From Stenogyne calaminthoides (Eukaryota > Streptophyta > Magnoliopsida > Lamiales > Lamiaceae), in contig JBBCBC010000017.1 of NCBI GenBank assembly GCA_037126765.1, positions 24,729,916 to 24,793,915 of the forward strand: 64,000 bases of DNA, written 5' to 3'. Positions 11,711 through 22,088 of the stretch are shown one piece after another. The notes below the pieces were generated by a model that was not told the DNA's origin, searched no databases, and saw only the letters and a program-made list of their open reading frames with translations. The translations under genes were made by a program, and so were the position numbers. Within the stretch, counting starts at the first letter, position 1. Each line of letters opens with the position of its first letter.

Positions 11711-12200
11711 TGTTGGGATTATCTTTGAAAAGTATGCTTTTTACTTTGTATAATCTAAAACTGAATTTTTCGGACTTATTCTTTGCAATAAATTGTTTGT
11801 CATCGATGCTTTAAATATGATTGAATGTTATATATATTTCTTGCATAATCGTTTCAATAATTAAATGCGTGTTACATTTGTAGTTAATTTAGTGATACCG
11901 GATCACGAGAAGATTAAATTAACAATCCCCTTTGTAACTAAAAAGTACGCCATTCACTTACCTAGGTGGAAATGAACAACCATCGCGAAAAGGTTGAGGT
12001 GTAAGGCTCAGATTGGTTTGTCTTGACCAAGAGATTACACTAGTGCATGGTGATGCAATTGAATAGGACCTCTGAGGAGGATAAATTCTTCAGGGTGAAC
12101 AAGGAAGAATTAGACCTCGTGGTTCGTTATTTTTCTTAACCTTCGTCCTTAAATAGGATCGTGGGATTGGTAACTATTGCTTTGACTTATCATGGGTAGT
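11711..12200 (+). repeat. E1 3' LTR, part 1
   Basis: Matches the first ~480 bp of the 5' LTR up to CATGGGTAG, where E2 begins. Continues at about 26813. Confidence 0.9.
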
Positions 12201-13753
12201 TGTTGGGAAATTTATAGTTTTGATGAAAAGTTCAAAAACACATGTAATAGGACCCGTCGGACATTGTTAGGATCGATGTTTCCATTCTTCGCTATAGGAG
12301 ACCGGTTGATAATGATTGTATAAAACAACCGATGTAATAGATAGGTCACATATTGGGGGGAACTCAATATGTATAGGTCGATCTGAAGAAGCCGATATCC
12401 ACAGAAAGCGTAACGTTAAACCGTAACTAAAAGATCGATCGAATCGATCTAGTCGGATAACTCGCCAAGTCATGAAGCTCAAACCTCGAATACTAGAAGA
12501 TCGATGACTTTAAGATAAGACCGGAAGACCTACATCGGCCGAGTCACCGGTTGAAGCTAAGTCAACAGCACCGTAAGATTCTATCAGTAGATCGATCGAT
12601 CAGATCGATCAAAATTCATAAGATGAAAAACCGATGTTTCATCTTATCATACGTCTGCGATCTAAACAAGAAGAATACCAACCTTAGTTGGAGGAACAAC
12701 ACTGCAAAGCAAGGCTTCCATCCAATAAGGAAGAGACACGTATGAACAGAGCTGATACTCGCGGGATTTGATGTTGCTCTCTCAAACGGCTATAAAATAG
12801 ACATTCACGCTTTTCGCCATGCTTCTCAAGACGCGTCACATCAAGCTCCCAAGTTCATTTAAAATAGCCTGAAATTCAAATTGCTCTCCAACGGCTCTTT
12901 GATTTCAAGGTCTATAAATATGGGATCACACTTCAGAGTAAAACACGGAAATGCTTGGACAAACAACATAATCAAGAAGCTCAAACTATAGTCAGATTTC
13001 CGCACGAAGAACACAACAACAAGCTTATTTTATATTGTGTTCATCCCATAAGTTCTTAGCAAGAAATCTTTTCATCTAGCTATTAGGCTGCTTGTACGCA
13101 AGGAAAGATTTCATAGTTGGAACTTAAACAACCTTACCCAAACCCCAAGTTAGGATAAGTTGTTTAGCAAGATCTCAGTCTAGGGTTTCTAGTACTGATT
13201 TCTGGGATCGGTTGAGTGAGAACTCTTAAAACATCTGTTGGTGTCTTTGTGTTGGACTAACACACAAAACTAAGTCCGATCGGTTAAGTCGGTTAAGTTG
13301 GTGCCCCTTGTGAAAGGGAAGAGTGGACGTAGGATCGGGTTTGTCCGAACCACTATAAATCTTTGTGCCTTTTATCGCTTTGATTAATCGCTTCTCACAT
13401 CGCACAATCTTAAAGCGCATACATATTCTAAGTTAAGATCGCTTAGCACCAAGCTTCGATCCGACGGGACCGATATTTCGTCTATCCGATTAAAAAGATA
13501 AAACTTGGAATCGATTTATACAAACCGGTTTTTCACACGGGTAAAACTTAAGCTTCCAAGACACATCGATTAATCGATAGTTACCGAATCGACTGTTTTC
13601 AGCGCTCAAGAAGTTGGCTATCGGACCAAACCGATTCACTCAAGACTCGATCAAAGCATCTGCTCACACCGACCAAGACGAAAAAGTTTTTTTTTAAGTC
13701 TATTCACCCTCCCTCTAGACTTCGCCCCTCACATAACCCGCTCGGGACCTACA
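12201..13753 (+). repeat. E2 5' LTR
   Basis: 1553 bp ending CGGGACCTACA. TATA box TCTATAAATA at 12911-12920. Long blocks are identical to the 3' LTR (25244 on), such as 12640-12780 and 12960-13080. Discordances again fall at CAG/CTG. Confidence 0.9.
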
Positions 13754-13755
13754 AG

Positions 13756-13768
13756 TGGTATCGAGCGG
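13756..13768 (+). other. E2 primer-binding site, altered
   Basis: TGGTATCGAGCGG two bases after the LTR. The expected tRNA-iMet site is TGGTATCAGAGC; the CAGA here reads CGA. E3 and E4 have the normal form. Confidence 0.8.
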
Positions 13769-13867
13769 TTGGTTCTTCCGACCATCGACCGGTGGTCATT
13801 GTGGTCAATCGAACCGATCTTGAAAAACCGTTTTTAAAACTCATTCATTTTCCAAAATCACTCAAAG

Positions 13868-16180
13868 ATGGATAACACGTTCGGTATGTATCATGATCTG
13901 CCGAAGTTCTCAATCGATGAGTATCAGATTGGGCCATATATATGTCCAACCATCTAGGCTCGTCGTTGGGCGAATGATGGAAGTCATCGAGAGAGGACCC
14001 ATCATCATTTACTACGACAATCCTGCAATCGGAGGAGATCCGCATTTTCCCACGCGAAGTCTTATGCGAAAAAAAGCCCAAAATACGATGGGGACGGAAG
14101 AAAGAAAAATCAAGATACTCTGGACACCATTGCAAGACATATTATCATGAAAACAATGGATAAGGTCACCAAAGAAAAGATTAAGTATCTCAAATCCGCG
14201 AAAAGCAATGTGGGATACTCGCCGAGATCTGCGAGGGAAATGAGCAGATAAAAGACGGTAGTCTTTCGTTTAACCGGTGAAGTTCGAGAAATCAAGATGT
14301 TGCTTCAACGAAACCATCAACGAACTCGATGGAAGAATTACAATGTCTATAAACAAGCTTCGAGAACTTGGTAGAGAGATGTCTGATAAAGATATCAACT
14401 ATAAGATCCTAAGGTCTCTCACCAAGAAGTGGGACATGAAGGTCACGGTAATCAAAGATTGCCAGGACATTTCAAGAATGAAACCTAGTAGCTTGTTCTT
14501 GAGTCTTAAAGCTCACGAGTTCGACCTGATTGAAAGAGGTCAAGCTGATGAAGACGAGGTGCCTGCTGAAACCTCGACTCCAAAATCAGTTGCTTTCAAA
14601 GCAACCAGTAGCAGAACAAAGGCCAATGAACCCATTGGAAATATAATAAGTAAAAGCGTATCAGACGCTTCCGCTACCGTAAAGCTTGAGAAGTCGGACA
14701 TACAACTTGGTAAGTATCGAAGATTTTATAAGGACTATCAACATAGCGAGGGGCGAGATAGGAGATCGGACTACGATCTCCAGAAAGAACCGAATCGATG
14801 ATCGGAGGATCACAGAGATGAAAGGAAAAGAGATAGTCGATTTGGACGAAGGAAAGAAGAGAAAATCAATCGAGAAAGAGAAGTTCGCACCACTATCGAA
14901 GGAAAGTCACCGACAGGTCATACGCACGGAGTGATTCACCGAAGAAAAAGTTCGATTGGATCAAGGAGCGCCCTTCAATCGTGGAGAAGCCGTGTCACTA
15001 TAGCACGATCGCCTGCACTGACCTCGAGAGAGAGGGAAGAAAAGAGGAACAAAAGAGAACAACGCTTATAGAGATGTAAGAGCCATGGTTGCCGACACGC
15101 CGGGAATTGACGATTCTTATTCCGCTTCTCCGAGGACTCCGGATACTCCTCTCAGAGAAGATCACCGACAAGAAGCCGGGCTGGCCGACTTCTATGAAAA
15201 TGAAGATCCGATATTCTCGCCGACGATGATGAACTCTCGCCGATGGCCAGGAGGACCAGTCCGAGGTAACCTCCAAAACCGCTTGCTCGCTTTACACCTC
15301 GCTATCATTAGCACACCTGGCCGGGGAGATTGACTGCAGCTCTACTCGAGCAATTGCTTGAAGATCTCTCCAATGCGAAGAGACACTTATGCTATTGTGG
15401 AAGCCGAGAATGATAAGTCGAGGACCGTAAATAATCACTTTGTCAAGAAAATGATCTCGGAAAAAGCCTCTCCGAACTTAGATCATTTGAAACTTTCGGA
15501 AGGTAATCGAGGAATTTAAAATTCTCGAAGTTAAAGCTTCGATCAGAAAAGCAGATCAAAGATCGATGGCAATTAACAGACAAAGAAGTCGATGACTTCA
15601 AAATCCGCAAGCAAAATTCGATGAGCTATTCCGAATGCATGAAAGTCCGAAATCCTCTCGAGGATAATCTGCGTAAGAAAATAGAGGTTTTTTCAAAATC
15701 ATCTAAAACCGTTCAAGACATGAACGCCTATTTTCGAAAGTAAAGATTGATAAGGAGGGACTTGGCTATGAGAAACCCTCCACATCCTCAAAAGCCCCGA
15801 TCGATTCATCTCGAAAAGGTGTAATCGCATTTAATTACGAAAAAAGACACACCAAAAGCTAAACTCAGATCTAATAGGGGTAAGAGACCGGTTGAGCGGG
15901 TAAGGCAAGTGCCCAACCGTAAAGGGAACGAAATGGACCCCTAACCGGTAAAAGCATCACCGAGGAATCAACGGAAGAACCGGTTCTTCGAAGAGAGACC
16001 TCAACTCGATCAACAGATCGAGAATCAAAAAGACAACCTACAAAAAGGGAAGTCTAACGAGACCTACCAAGGTCACCGCCTAATAAGCATGCTTCGTAAA
16101 TCCGCGAAAACCATCTATGCTTAAAAAAGGATATGAATCTTTTGATGGTAGCAAATGACCTACCCCTATAGTCGAAATTT
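13868..16180 (+). pseudogene. E2 gag (degenerate)
   Basis: An ATG at 13868 opens a frame with SIDEYQIWAIYMSNHL-like gag N-terminus (stop after about 40 codons; frame change). 14277-14801 is open for 174 codons and carries ELDGRITMSINKLRELG, KILRSLTKKWDMKVT and SLKAHEFDLIERGQ, the UBN2 gag core. 14800-15300 is basic, where the zinc knuckle is expected; only CHYSTIACT remains. 15360-15770 corresponds to the coiled-coil region of long Sirevirus gags and contains KIDKEGLGYEKPSTSSKAP, a lineage hallmark. 15770-16180 is unreadable. Role: capsid and RNA packaging. Confidence 0.75.
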
Positions 16181-16188
16181 AGGATTTT

Positions 16189-16800
16189 TTGAACATTAAT
16201 TGGATAAAAAGAAGACAAACTGAAAAGTTAAATCATAAGTCTTCTAAGTCATCCAAGGTTCACACAAGTAATCATACAAATCAGAAAGCATATAAGGATA
16301 AGTATGATTATGTTGACAGGTATGGGAGACAAATCAGGCCTTCTGATCTGACTGATCACAATAGAAGTGCTCTGTTTGTATGGATCCCCAAATCCAAACC
16401 TAACCCCTCAGGACCCAATCCGAAAGGGGGTACCTAAAGCCTGATCTGATTGCAGGTTCGCGTGGGTCTGGCCAACAAAGGAGGTGTGCAAGCAACTATC
16501 TGGTACATCGATAGTGGATGCTCAAGGCACATGACTGGAAGCAAACATCTCCTCAGTTTCTACATAGAACAGAAAGGCCCGCGTGTCCTCTTCGGTGATG
16601 ATAACTTTGGTTATACCAAAGGGTTCGGAACCTTAGAGAATGATGATGTACAAGTAACTGGAGTCTCGTATGTCGAAGGTTTGAAGCACAACCTATTATC
16701 GGTTTCACAATTCTGCATAACGGATTGGTGTTGAGTTCTCGATCGATCAATGCACTATCAAGAATCGAAGTCACTCAACAGATTTTTGCTAACTCGGGTT
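16189..16800 (+). pseudogene. E2 protease region
   Basis: 16189-16437 is an open Lys/Asn-rich linker. 16450-16734 carries WYIDSGCSRHMTGSKHLL, the aspartic protease active site DSG intact, then FGDDNFGYTKGFG and LKHNLLSVSQFC, the standard copia protease end. The frame breaks after FC. The enzyme would cleave the Gag-Pol polyprotein. Confidence 0.85.
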
Positions 16801-17760
16801 CAAGAAAAGGGACGATCTACACACGGTGATTGGAGCAGTTGTCCAAGAAATGCGTGCTCGATTGTTAAGAGTTCCAAAAGTAGCGAGTTGGCTCGCACAA
16901 AAGAATGAGCCATCTGAACTTTAAAACTCTTAATAAGATAGCTAGGATGTCTCTAGTGGAAGGACTTCCGAATGAAGTGTTCTCAAAGGATCAGACATGT
17001 ACTGCATGTCAGAAGGGAAAACAGGTCAAAGCTTCATTCAAAGGAATTTCCGGACCAAAGATCGGCCAAGAGTAATCGCAGTTTGCTTCATATGGATCTG
17101 TTTGGACCGATTACACCGATCGGTCTCAACGGAATTAAATACACTCGTAATCGTGGATGACTATTCCAAGTTTACGGGTTATATTCTTACATAAGAAGAA
17201 TGAGGCGACAACCAAGATATACGAGTTACTAAGAAGATTACAAAATGAGAAGGGTGTCAACAGAGTAAAAATCGGATCGGATAAAGGTGAAATTTCGAAC
17301 TCTTTTTTATTCGATTTTTTGCTCTAAGTTTGGTATACAAAGATGAAACATCACCGCGAGGACGCCTACAATGTAATGGAGTAGCCGAACGGAGAAACAG
17401 AAACTCTCAAAGAAGTTCTTTCGAACAATGTTAAATTTGAACATGCGATACCAAACCGTTTCAAGCGAATAATCAACACTTGCATGCCATACCATCTGTG
17501 TAAGCAGATGTCTCGACTAAGGCTCACTACAAAACACCTTATGAACTATGGAAGGGCGAGAAAACCTCGTGTTTCTTACTTCCATGTTTTTTGGGTGTAA
17601 GTGTTTCATACACAATAATGGGAAAAGTCGGTTGAAGACTTTTGAGGCCAAGTCCGATGAGGGTATATTTCTAGGGTATTCCTCATCTAGCAAAGCTTTC
17701 GGGGTCTACAACAAACGAACCCTAATTGTGGAAGAAACACCCCATGTAGCCTTTTGATGA
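16801..17760 (+). pseudogene. E2 GAG-pre-integrase and integrase
   Basis: RMSHLNFKTLNKIARMSLVEGL and CTACQKGKQVKASF give the H/C zinc-binding part (about 16900-17040). The catalytic core follows in scattered frames: LHMDLFGP at about 17085, VDDYSKFTGYI about 17150-17190, KKNEATTKIYELLRRLQNE and IGSDKGEISNS, where family members read RSDHGGEF. 17548-17757 is open and gives FGCKCFIHNNG, FEAKSDEGIFLGYSSSSKAF, the integrase C-terminal copia signature, followed by a stop. Confidence 0.85.
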
Positions 17761-19199
17761 AGCATCTTACGATCAAGAGAAATCGCCTCGTAACAAGAAG
17801 TACCGATCTACCGTAACACGATATTCGGAAAATGGATCGCCTAACGATCAAGGAAAAAGGATCGTAAATCGTATCAATTTACATTCCAGATCTAGTCGAT
17901 TCACCGGATCAATCGATCCTAAGGTACGAATAACAACTGTCGATGAAAAAAGCCGATTCACCGAGATAAGAAGAATCGAACCATCCGGTTCGGGGAACTT
18001 CGAAGTTCTCACGAGCGACATCAAACACATGATGAGTCCAACATCACCGAGACTTGTTCTTATCAAGTGGACCATAACCTGCAGACCACTCCCAATCGCT
18101 AGTAATAAGATTTTTATCGTAAACGGACGATGTTCTCAAAATCGATTTAAATCGAATGAAGGACACGGATAACCGGTCATCCAACCGATCGATAATTGGA
18201 GACCCGTCGTCGATAAAATTAAAACTAGACATCGATTGGTGAAAGTGCCATGTATTGTTGTTATCTCGTCTATGAAGGAACCAACTACAATGGAGGAAGC
18301 ATTACAAGACATAAACCGGATTCTAGCCATGCGAGAGGAGCCGGAGCAGTTCGAGAGAAATGAAGTATGGGAACTAGTAGACCGGAACCGAGGTCATCAA
18401 GACGTAATTGCAACGAAATGGATCTTCAAGAACAAGAGAGATGAGAAAAATGTTATCACGAAATAAGGCAAGACTTGTTGCTAAGGGGTATTCACAATCG
18501 AAGGAATTGATTACGATGAGACCTTTGCACCGCCGCCGCCTTTGAAGCCATTCGGTCGCTTTTACGGCTTATGCTTCCCACGAGAGGGTTCATCGGTATC
18601 GATGGACGTAAAGAGTGCTTTTCTTAAAGCGGGGTACTAGCAGAGGAAGTTTATGTCGAACAACCTCCGTGCTTTGAAAAGAGCAACCAAGTGTATCGTT
18701 TAAGAAAAGCTCTTTATGGTTCAAACAGTCTCATGAGCCCGGTATGATACACTCTCTCGGTTCTTGATTGAAAGTGGGTTCACTAAAGGAACAAAGGACG
18801 TAACCTTATTCGAATAGAAGATGGAGAAGATATTCGATGGTTCAGATTTACGTTACATCATCTTCGGATCTCCTAACAAGAGCCTATGTGAAAGATTCAA
18901 GAAACCGATGCAAGGGAAATTCGAGATGTCCATGATGGGTCGATGAATTACTTTCTAGGTCTCCAAGTTAAACAAAGCACGTAAGGATATTCATCGCCAA
19001 GCAAAGTACACTAGGAATCTATTGGCTAAGTTTGGAGTTCAAAATAGTAAGGAAGCCAAAATTCCTATGATGACCGGATTCAAGATGGGAGATGAGATGA
19101 GTCGGGTCGAAAAACAAATCGGAAGGAATATAGGGCTCTCATTGGATCTCTATTATACCGACCGCCAAAGCAACCGAGATATCACTTTTTGCAAGAGAG
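17761..19199 (+). pseudogene. E2 integrase-RT linker and reverse transcriptase
   Basis: 17761-18235 is the variable linker, unreadable in one frame. RT fragments: EEALQDINRILAM, NEVWELVDRN, IATKWIFKNKRDE (18236-18466 open), then GIDYDETFAP, SMDVKSAFL, EKLFMVQTV. The catalytic YVDD box is not present: bases near 18850 read TACGTTACATCATCTTC, where relatives have a Tyr-Val-Asp-Asp codon run, so about 5 bases are missing. 19022-19199 continues with LLAKFGVQNSKEAKIPM. Inactive as read. Confidence 0.8.
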
Positions 19200-19790
19200 G
19201 TGTATGTGCGATTTCAAGCAAATCCAATGATCAGCCACCTAGAAGCAGCTAAGCGGATTCTTAAGTATCTGAAGGGAACAATAAACCTTGGTTTATTCTA
19301 CCCATCAGATGATAATCTAGAGCTTAGTGGGTATTCTGATTCTGATTATGGAGGTTGCAAGATCGACAGAAAATCAACCTCAGGAACATGTCAGTTCTTA
19401 GGAAGTAAGTCGATCTCGTGGTTTTCAAAAGAAGAGACATCGATTCGACATCTACAACCGAAGGCGTAATATATGGTCTTAGGAAGTTGTTGTTCCTAAT
19501 CGCTTCGGCTCGATCGCAAATTTGAGGATTACAACATTGTAGCTAAAAACGTGCCTATATTACGCAGGACAATAATAGTGCTATTGCAATCACTCATAAT
19601 CCGGTTCTACATACAAGATGCAAGCATGTGGATGTCAGACACCACTTTATAAGAGATCACGTTGAAAAGAAGAATATCAGAATGGAAAAGATTCATACTG
19701 ATATACGTAGGCCGATATTCTAACCAAGCCCACTAGCCGAGATCGATCAGAGATTTATGCAATGAGCTAGGACTTCTAGATCTTGGAGAA
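19200..19790 (+). pseudogene. E2 RNase H and pol C-terminus
   Basis: 19200-19469 is open: HLEAAKRILKYLKGTINLGL, YSDSDYGGCKIDRKSTSG and LGSKSISWFSKEE, the copia RNase H core. Later fragments (NVPILRRT, CKHVDVRHHF-type in another frame, DLCNELGLL) are the end of pol near 19770. Breaks follow the ETSIR segment. Confidence 0.85.
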
Positions 19791-20150
19791 ATGTCACCGA
19801 AAAATGTTTGATGGAATGTTCTCGAGAATCCATTTGGTTAAGAGACTAACGGATCGAGAGAAATCGGTTGAGTTTGGTATCTTAATCGATCTCAAGAGAC
19901 CGATAAGCAAAAAATCGATCGGACTTACACGCTACCGGATCCAAAGGAATCGATCGATTTTAGTTTATCGATTTAAAGTCTATCGGTTTAAAGGAACCGA
20001 TCGATTCAAGGTTTATCGATTAAAGGAAAATGCTCGGTTTAAAGGATTATCCGATTAAATCAATTTGGTTATAGTATTTCTTTGTGAATCGTTTTTTACC
20101 GATATTCAACAAGCAAGATTCAGAGATTAAGAGCTAAAAATCGCATAAGA
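19791..20150 (+). other. E2 spacer after pol with short GATCGGTTTA repeats
   Basis: 19850-20060 repeats variants of a 15-20 bp unit (ATCGATTTAAAG / ATCGGTTTAAAGG). An open frame across it is Arg/Phe-rich and has no meaning beyond the repeats. Confidence 0.6.
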
Positions 20151-20911
20151 AAGGTGAATTTACACAACGATGAAATAATGAGAACTTTTCATTGATAAAA
20201 ACCCGAAGGTGAGGTTACATTACGAAGTTACAAGTACAAGAAGACCCGGAGGTCAAGACATAAATGTTAACCAAAATCCTAAACCTATAACCCTAAACCT
20301 TCATCCTAACCCCGTAAGTGAAGAAAGAGAGAGATTTTAAACTCTCATTTTCCCCACTTAACAAGGGGTGAGAGAGGCTTTAAAGAACAAAATCCCAAGG
20401 CGCCGCAAAAAAGTCAAGATCAAGAAAAATGGAGCGACAAATGCCTTGATAGGATTCTTAAGCCAGAGCCCTAAAAGGGGAGAGTAGTAGGGCTCTCAAA
20501 TTTGTTAAATGGAGCACGTGTGCCAAAGACTTGGTCGTCGATCTCATGGGCACATGTGTTGCATATTTTATACCGGACTAAGTCCGATGGTTCGTTACGT
20601 CATCCAGATAGACACACAAGGTGCATACGGTTAGGAGAAGTGTCTTTCGGTTGCAACAAACAGATCCGCTACGGTGGTAGAGAAGCTTTTGCGACAAAGA
20701 ATTATGTGAAATCGAAGATGATGAAGAAAACAAAGAATAAGGGATGCAAGGGGTTGATTTGAGAAGGTGAAACCATATAAAAGGGTGTAAAAGTGTTTTT
20801 AGGAAGTCTCACTAGGAAACAAGGGTTCACCAAGATACATGTTTCTTACAAAGAAGATAAGTATGGTGAATGGGTGATGTTGTGTAAAACATTGGTCCAA
20901 TTTATAGAGGC
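20150..20911 (-). other. E2 antisense transcription unit (putative)
   Basis: On the minus strand: TATA CTCTATAAATTGG (20910-20898), a short leader, ATG at 20840-20838 starting MYLGEPLFP, and about 650 bp downstream a plant-like 3' end with ATCAATGAAAAG near 20190. E4 carries a homologous segment (61031-61780, plus strand) with the frame open for 119 codons; in E2 the frame stops after about 13 codons. The segment is opposite in sense to gag-pol. No domain recognised; function unknown. Confidence 0.5.
20897..20911 (-). promoter_or_regulatory. TATA box of the E2 antisense unit
   Basis: Minus strand reads GCCTCTATAAATTGG, conserved with E4 61028-61042. Distance to the ATG at 20840 is about 60 bases, a normal plant core promoter arrangement. 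Confidence 0.5.
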
Positions 20912-21778
20912 AAGCAAGGATGCAAATGCAATTTCCATTTCAAGAAGCCTATCAGAAATTTGCATCAAAAAGCGACAAATGTAGAAATCACGCGATCGAT
21001 AATTGGATAAATTTACGGTTGATTGACATATCGAGAGATTGAGACGATATTTACGATGTCAAATCACGCCTACTTAGGGAATAGAAGCTACTACTCAAGA
21101 CTAAGTTTTTGGCGGTAACACTTATCCCAAGAATTGGCTTAATCAAAAAAAAAAAAAAATCGATGAGGTCAACCAAAAATCGATTACTTACGAGTATGAT
21201 CGGATGAGAGAGATCACCGAGCTTGAAACTCCAACAAATCGGATATATCGATCTATGTCGGAAATATCGGGTTGAAGGGGGAACTTCAACCGATCAAGGA
21301 GGATCAAAAGGAAATCGGGGCGTACTCAAGGAAAGATCACTAAGCTTGAAGTTTCAACAAATCGGATCTGTTGGAGAAGATCGGTTTGAAAGGATCGATT
21401 GGGGAAATTTCTTAAGGCTTAGCGGAATGATTAAGATCAACAAGTGGAATCAACATTGACAAGTAATATTGATCGATTACTATATCGGTCAACGGAGATC
21501 ACGATCTCTTTTCTCTTGTTCTTTACTTATTTATCGGATCGATTCGATATTATTTGCCCCATTGCACCCACTATCCTTGTGGACGTGTACTCGCAAATCA
21601 TTTAATGCGGACGTGGGGTACATGTATTAACTTCGCTATTTGATCGTGCTTTTAAATCCAAAAGTTTTTTTTAGACGTGCGCTTTTCGACCCTACGATCA
21701 AAAACCGCTTAAACTGGAGCGCACAATCTTTTCAAAACGTTTGATCTTCCAAATCTTGTCTTATTGTTCCTCCGCCTC
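20912..21778. other. E2 divergent intergenic region
   Basis: About 870 bp between the antisense TATA and the sense TATA at 21779. No ORF of interest. 20985-21130 is conserved with E4 (60800-60980 region). It contains an A-run at 21151-21165. Confidence 0.45.
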
Positions 21779-21786
21779 TATATAAG
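21779..21786 (+). promoter_or_regulatory. TATA box upstream of the E2 accessory ORF
   Basis: CCTCTATATAAGATTC context, TATATAAG at 21779-21786, followed about 100 bases on by GGTAATAC (possible donor at about 21925) and, 300 bases on, by a TTTGTAG|ATG acceptor-like site before the ORF start at 22089. Confidence 0.45.
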
Positions 21787-22088
21787 ATTCATCAAACCTT
21801 ACGAGTTTTTACGTTTCACAAACTTGCATTATTATCACCGAAAAACTTCAAATTGGTATCAAATTTTTTCTACGTTTCAAAACGATTTCTTAGAGTTCAA
21901 AATCATCTCCGAAAATTTGAATCGGTAATACTTTCTTTTAAACTTAATGATGAATCTTTCTTTCCGAGAAAAAACGTTGATTTCAAAAGTTGTTTTTTGA
22001 ATTTATGCTTCATTGCCTCTTGTTTTTCCATAAAGATAATATTGATATTGATTATGCACAAAATTAATGAGTCTATCTCACTTTGTAG

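Noticed and set aside
20275..20330. Interstitial telomere repeat (CCCTAAA-like, also 61660-61705)
   Set aside because: Only a few irregular units, shared by two retroelement copies as part of the antisense unit.
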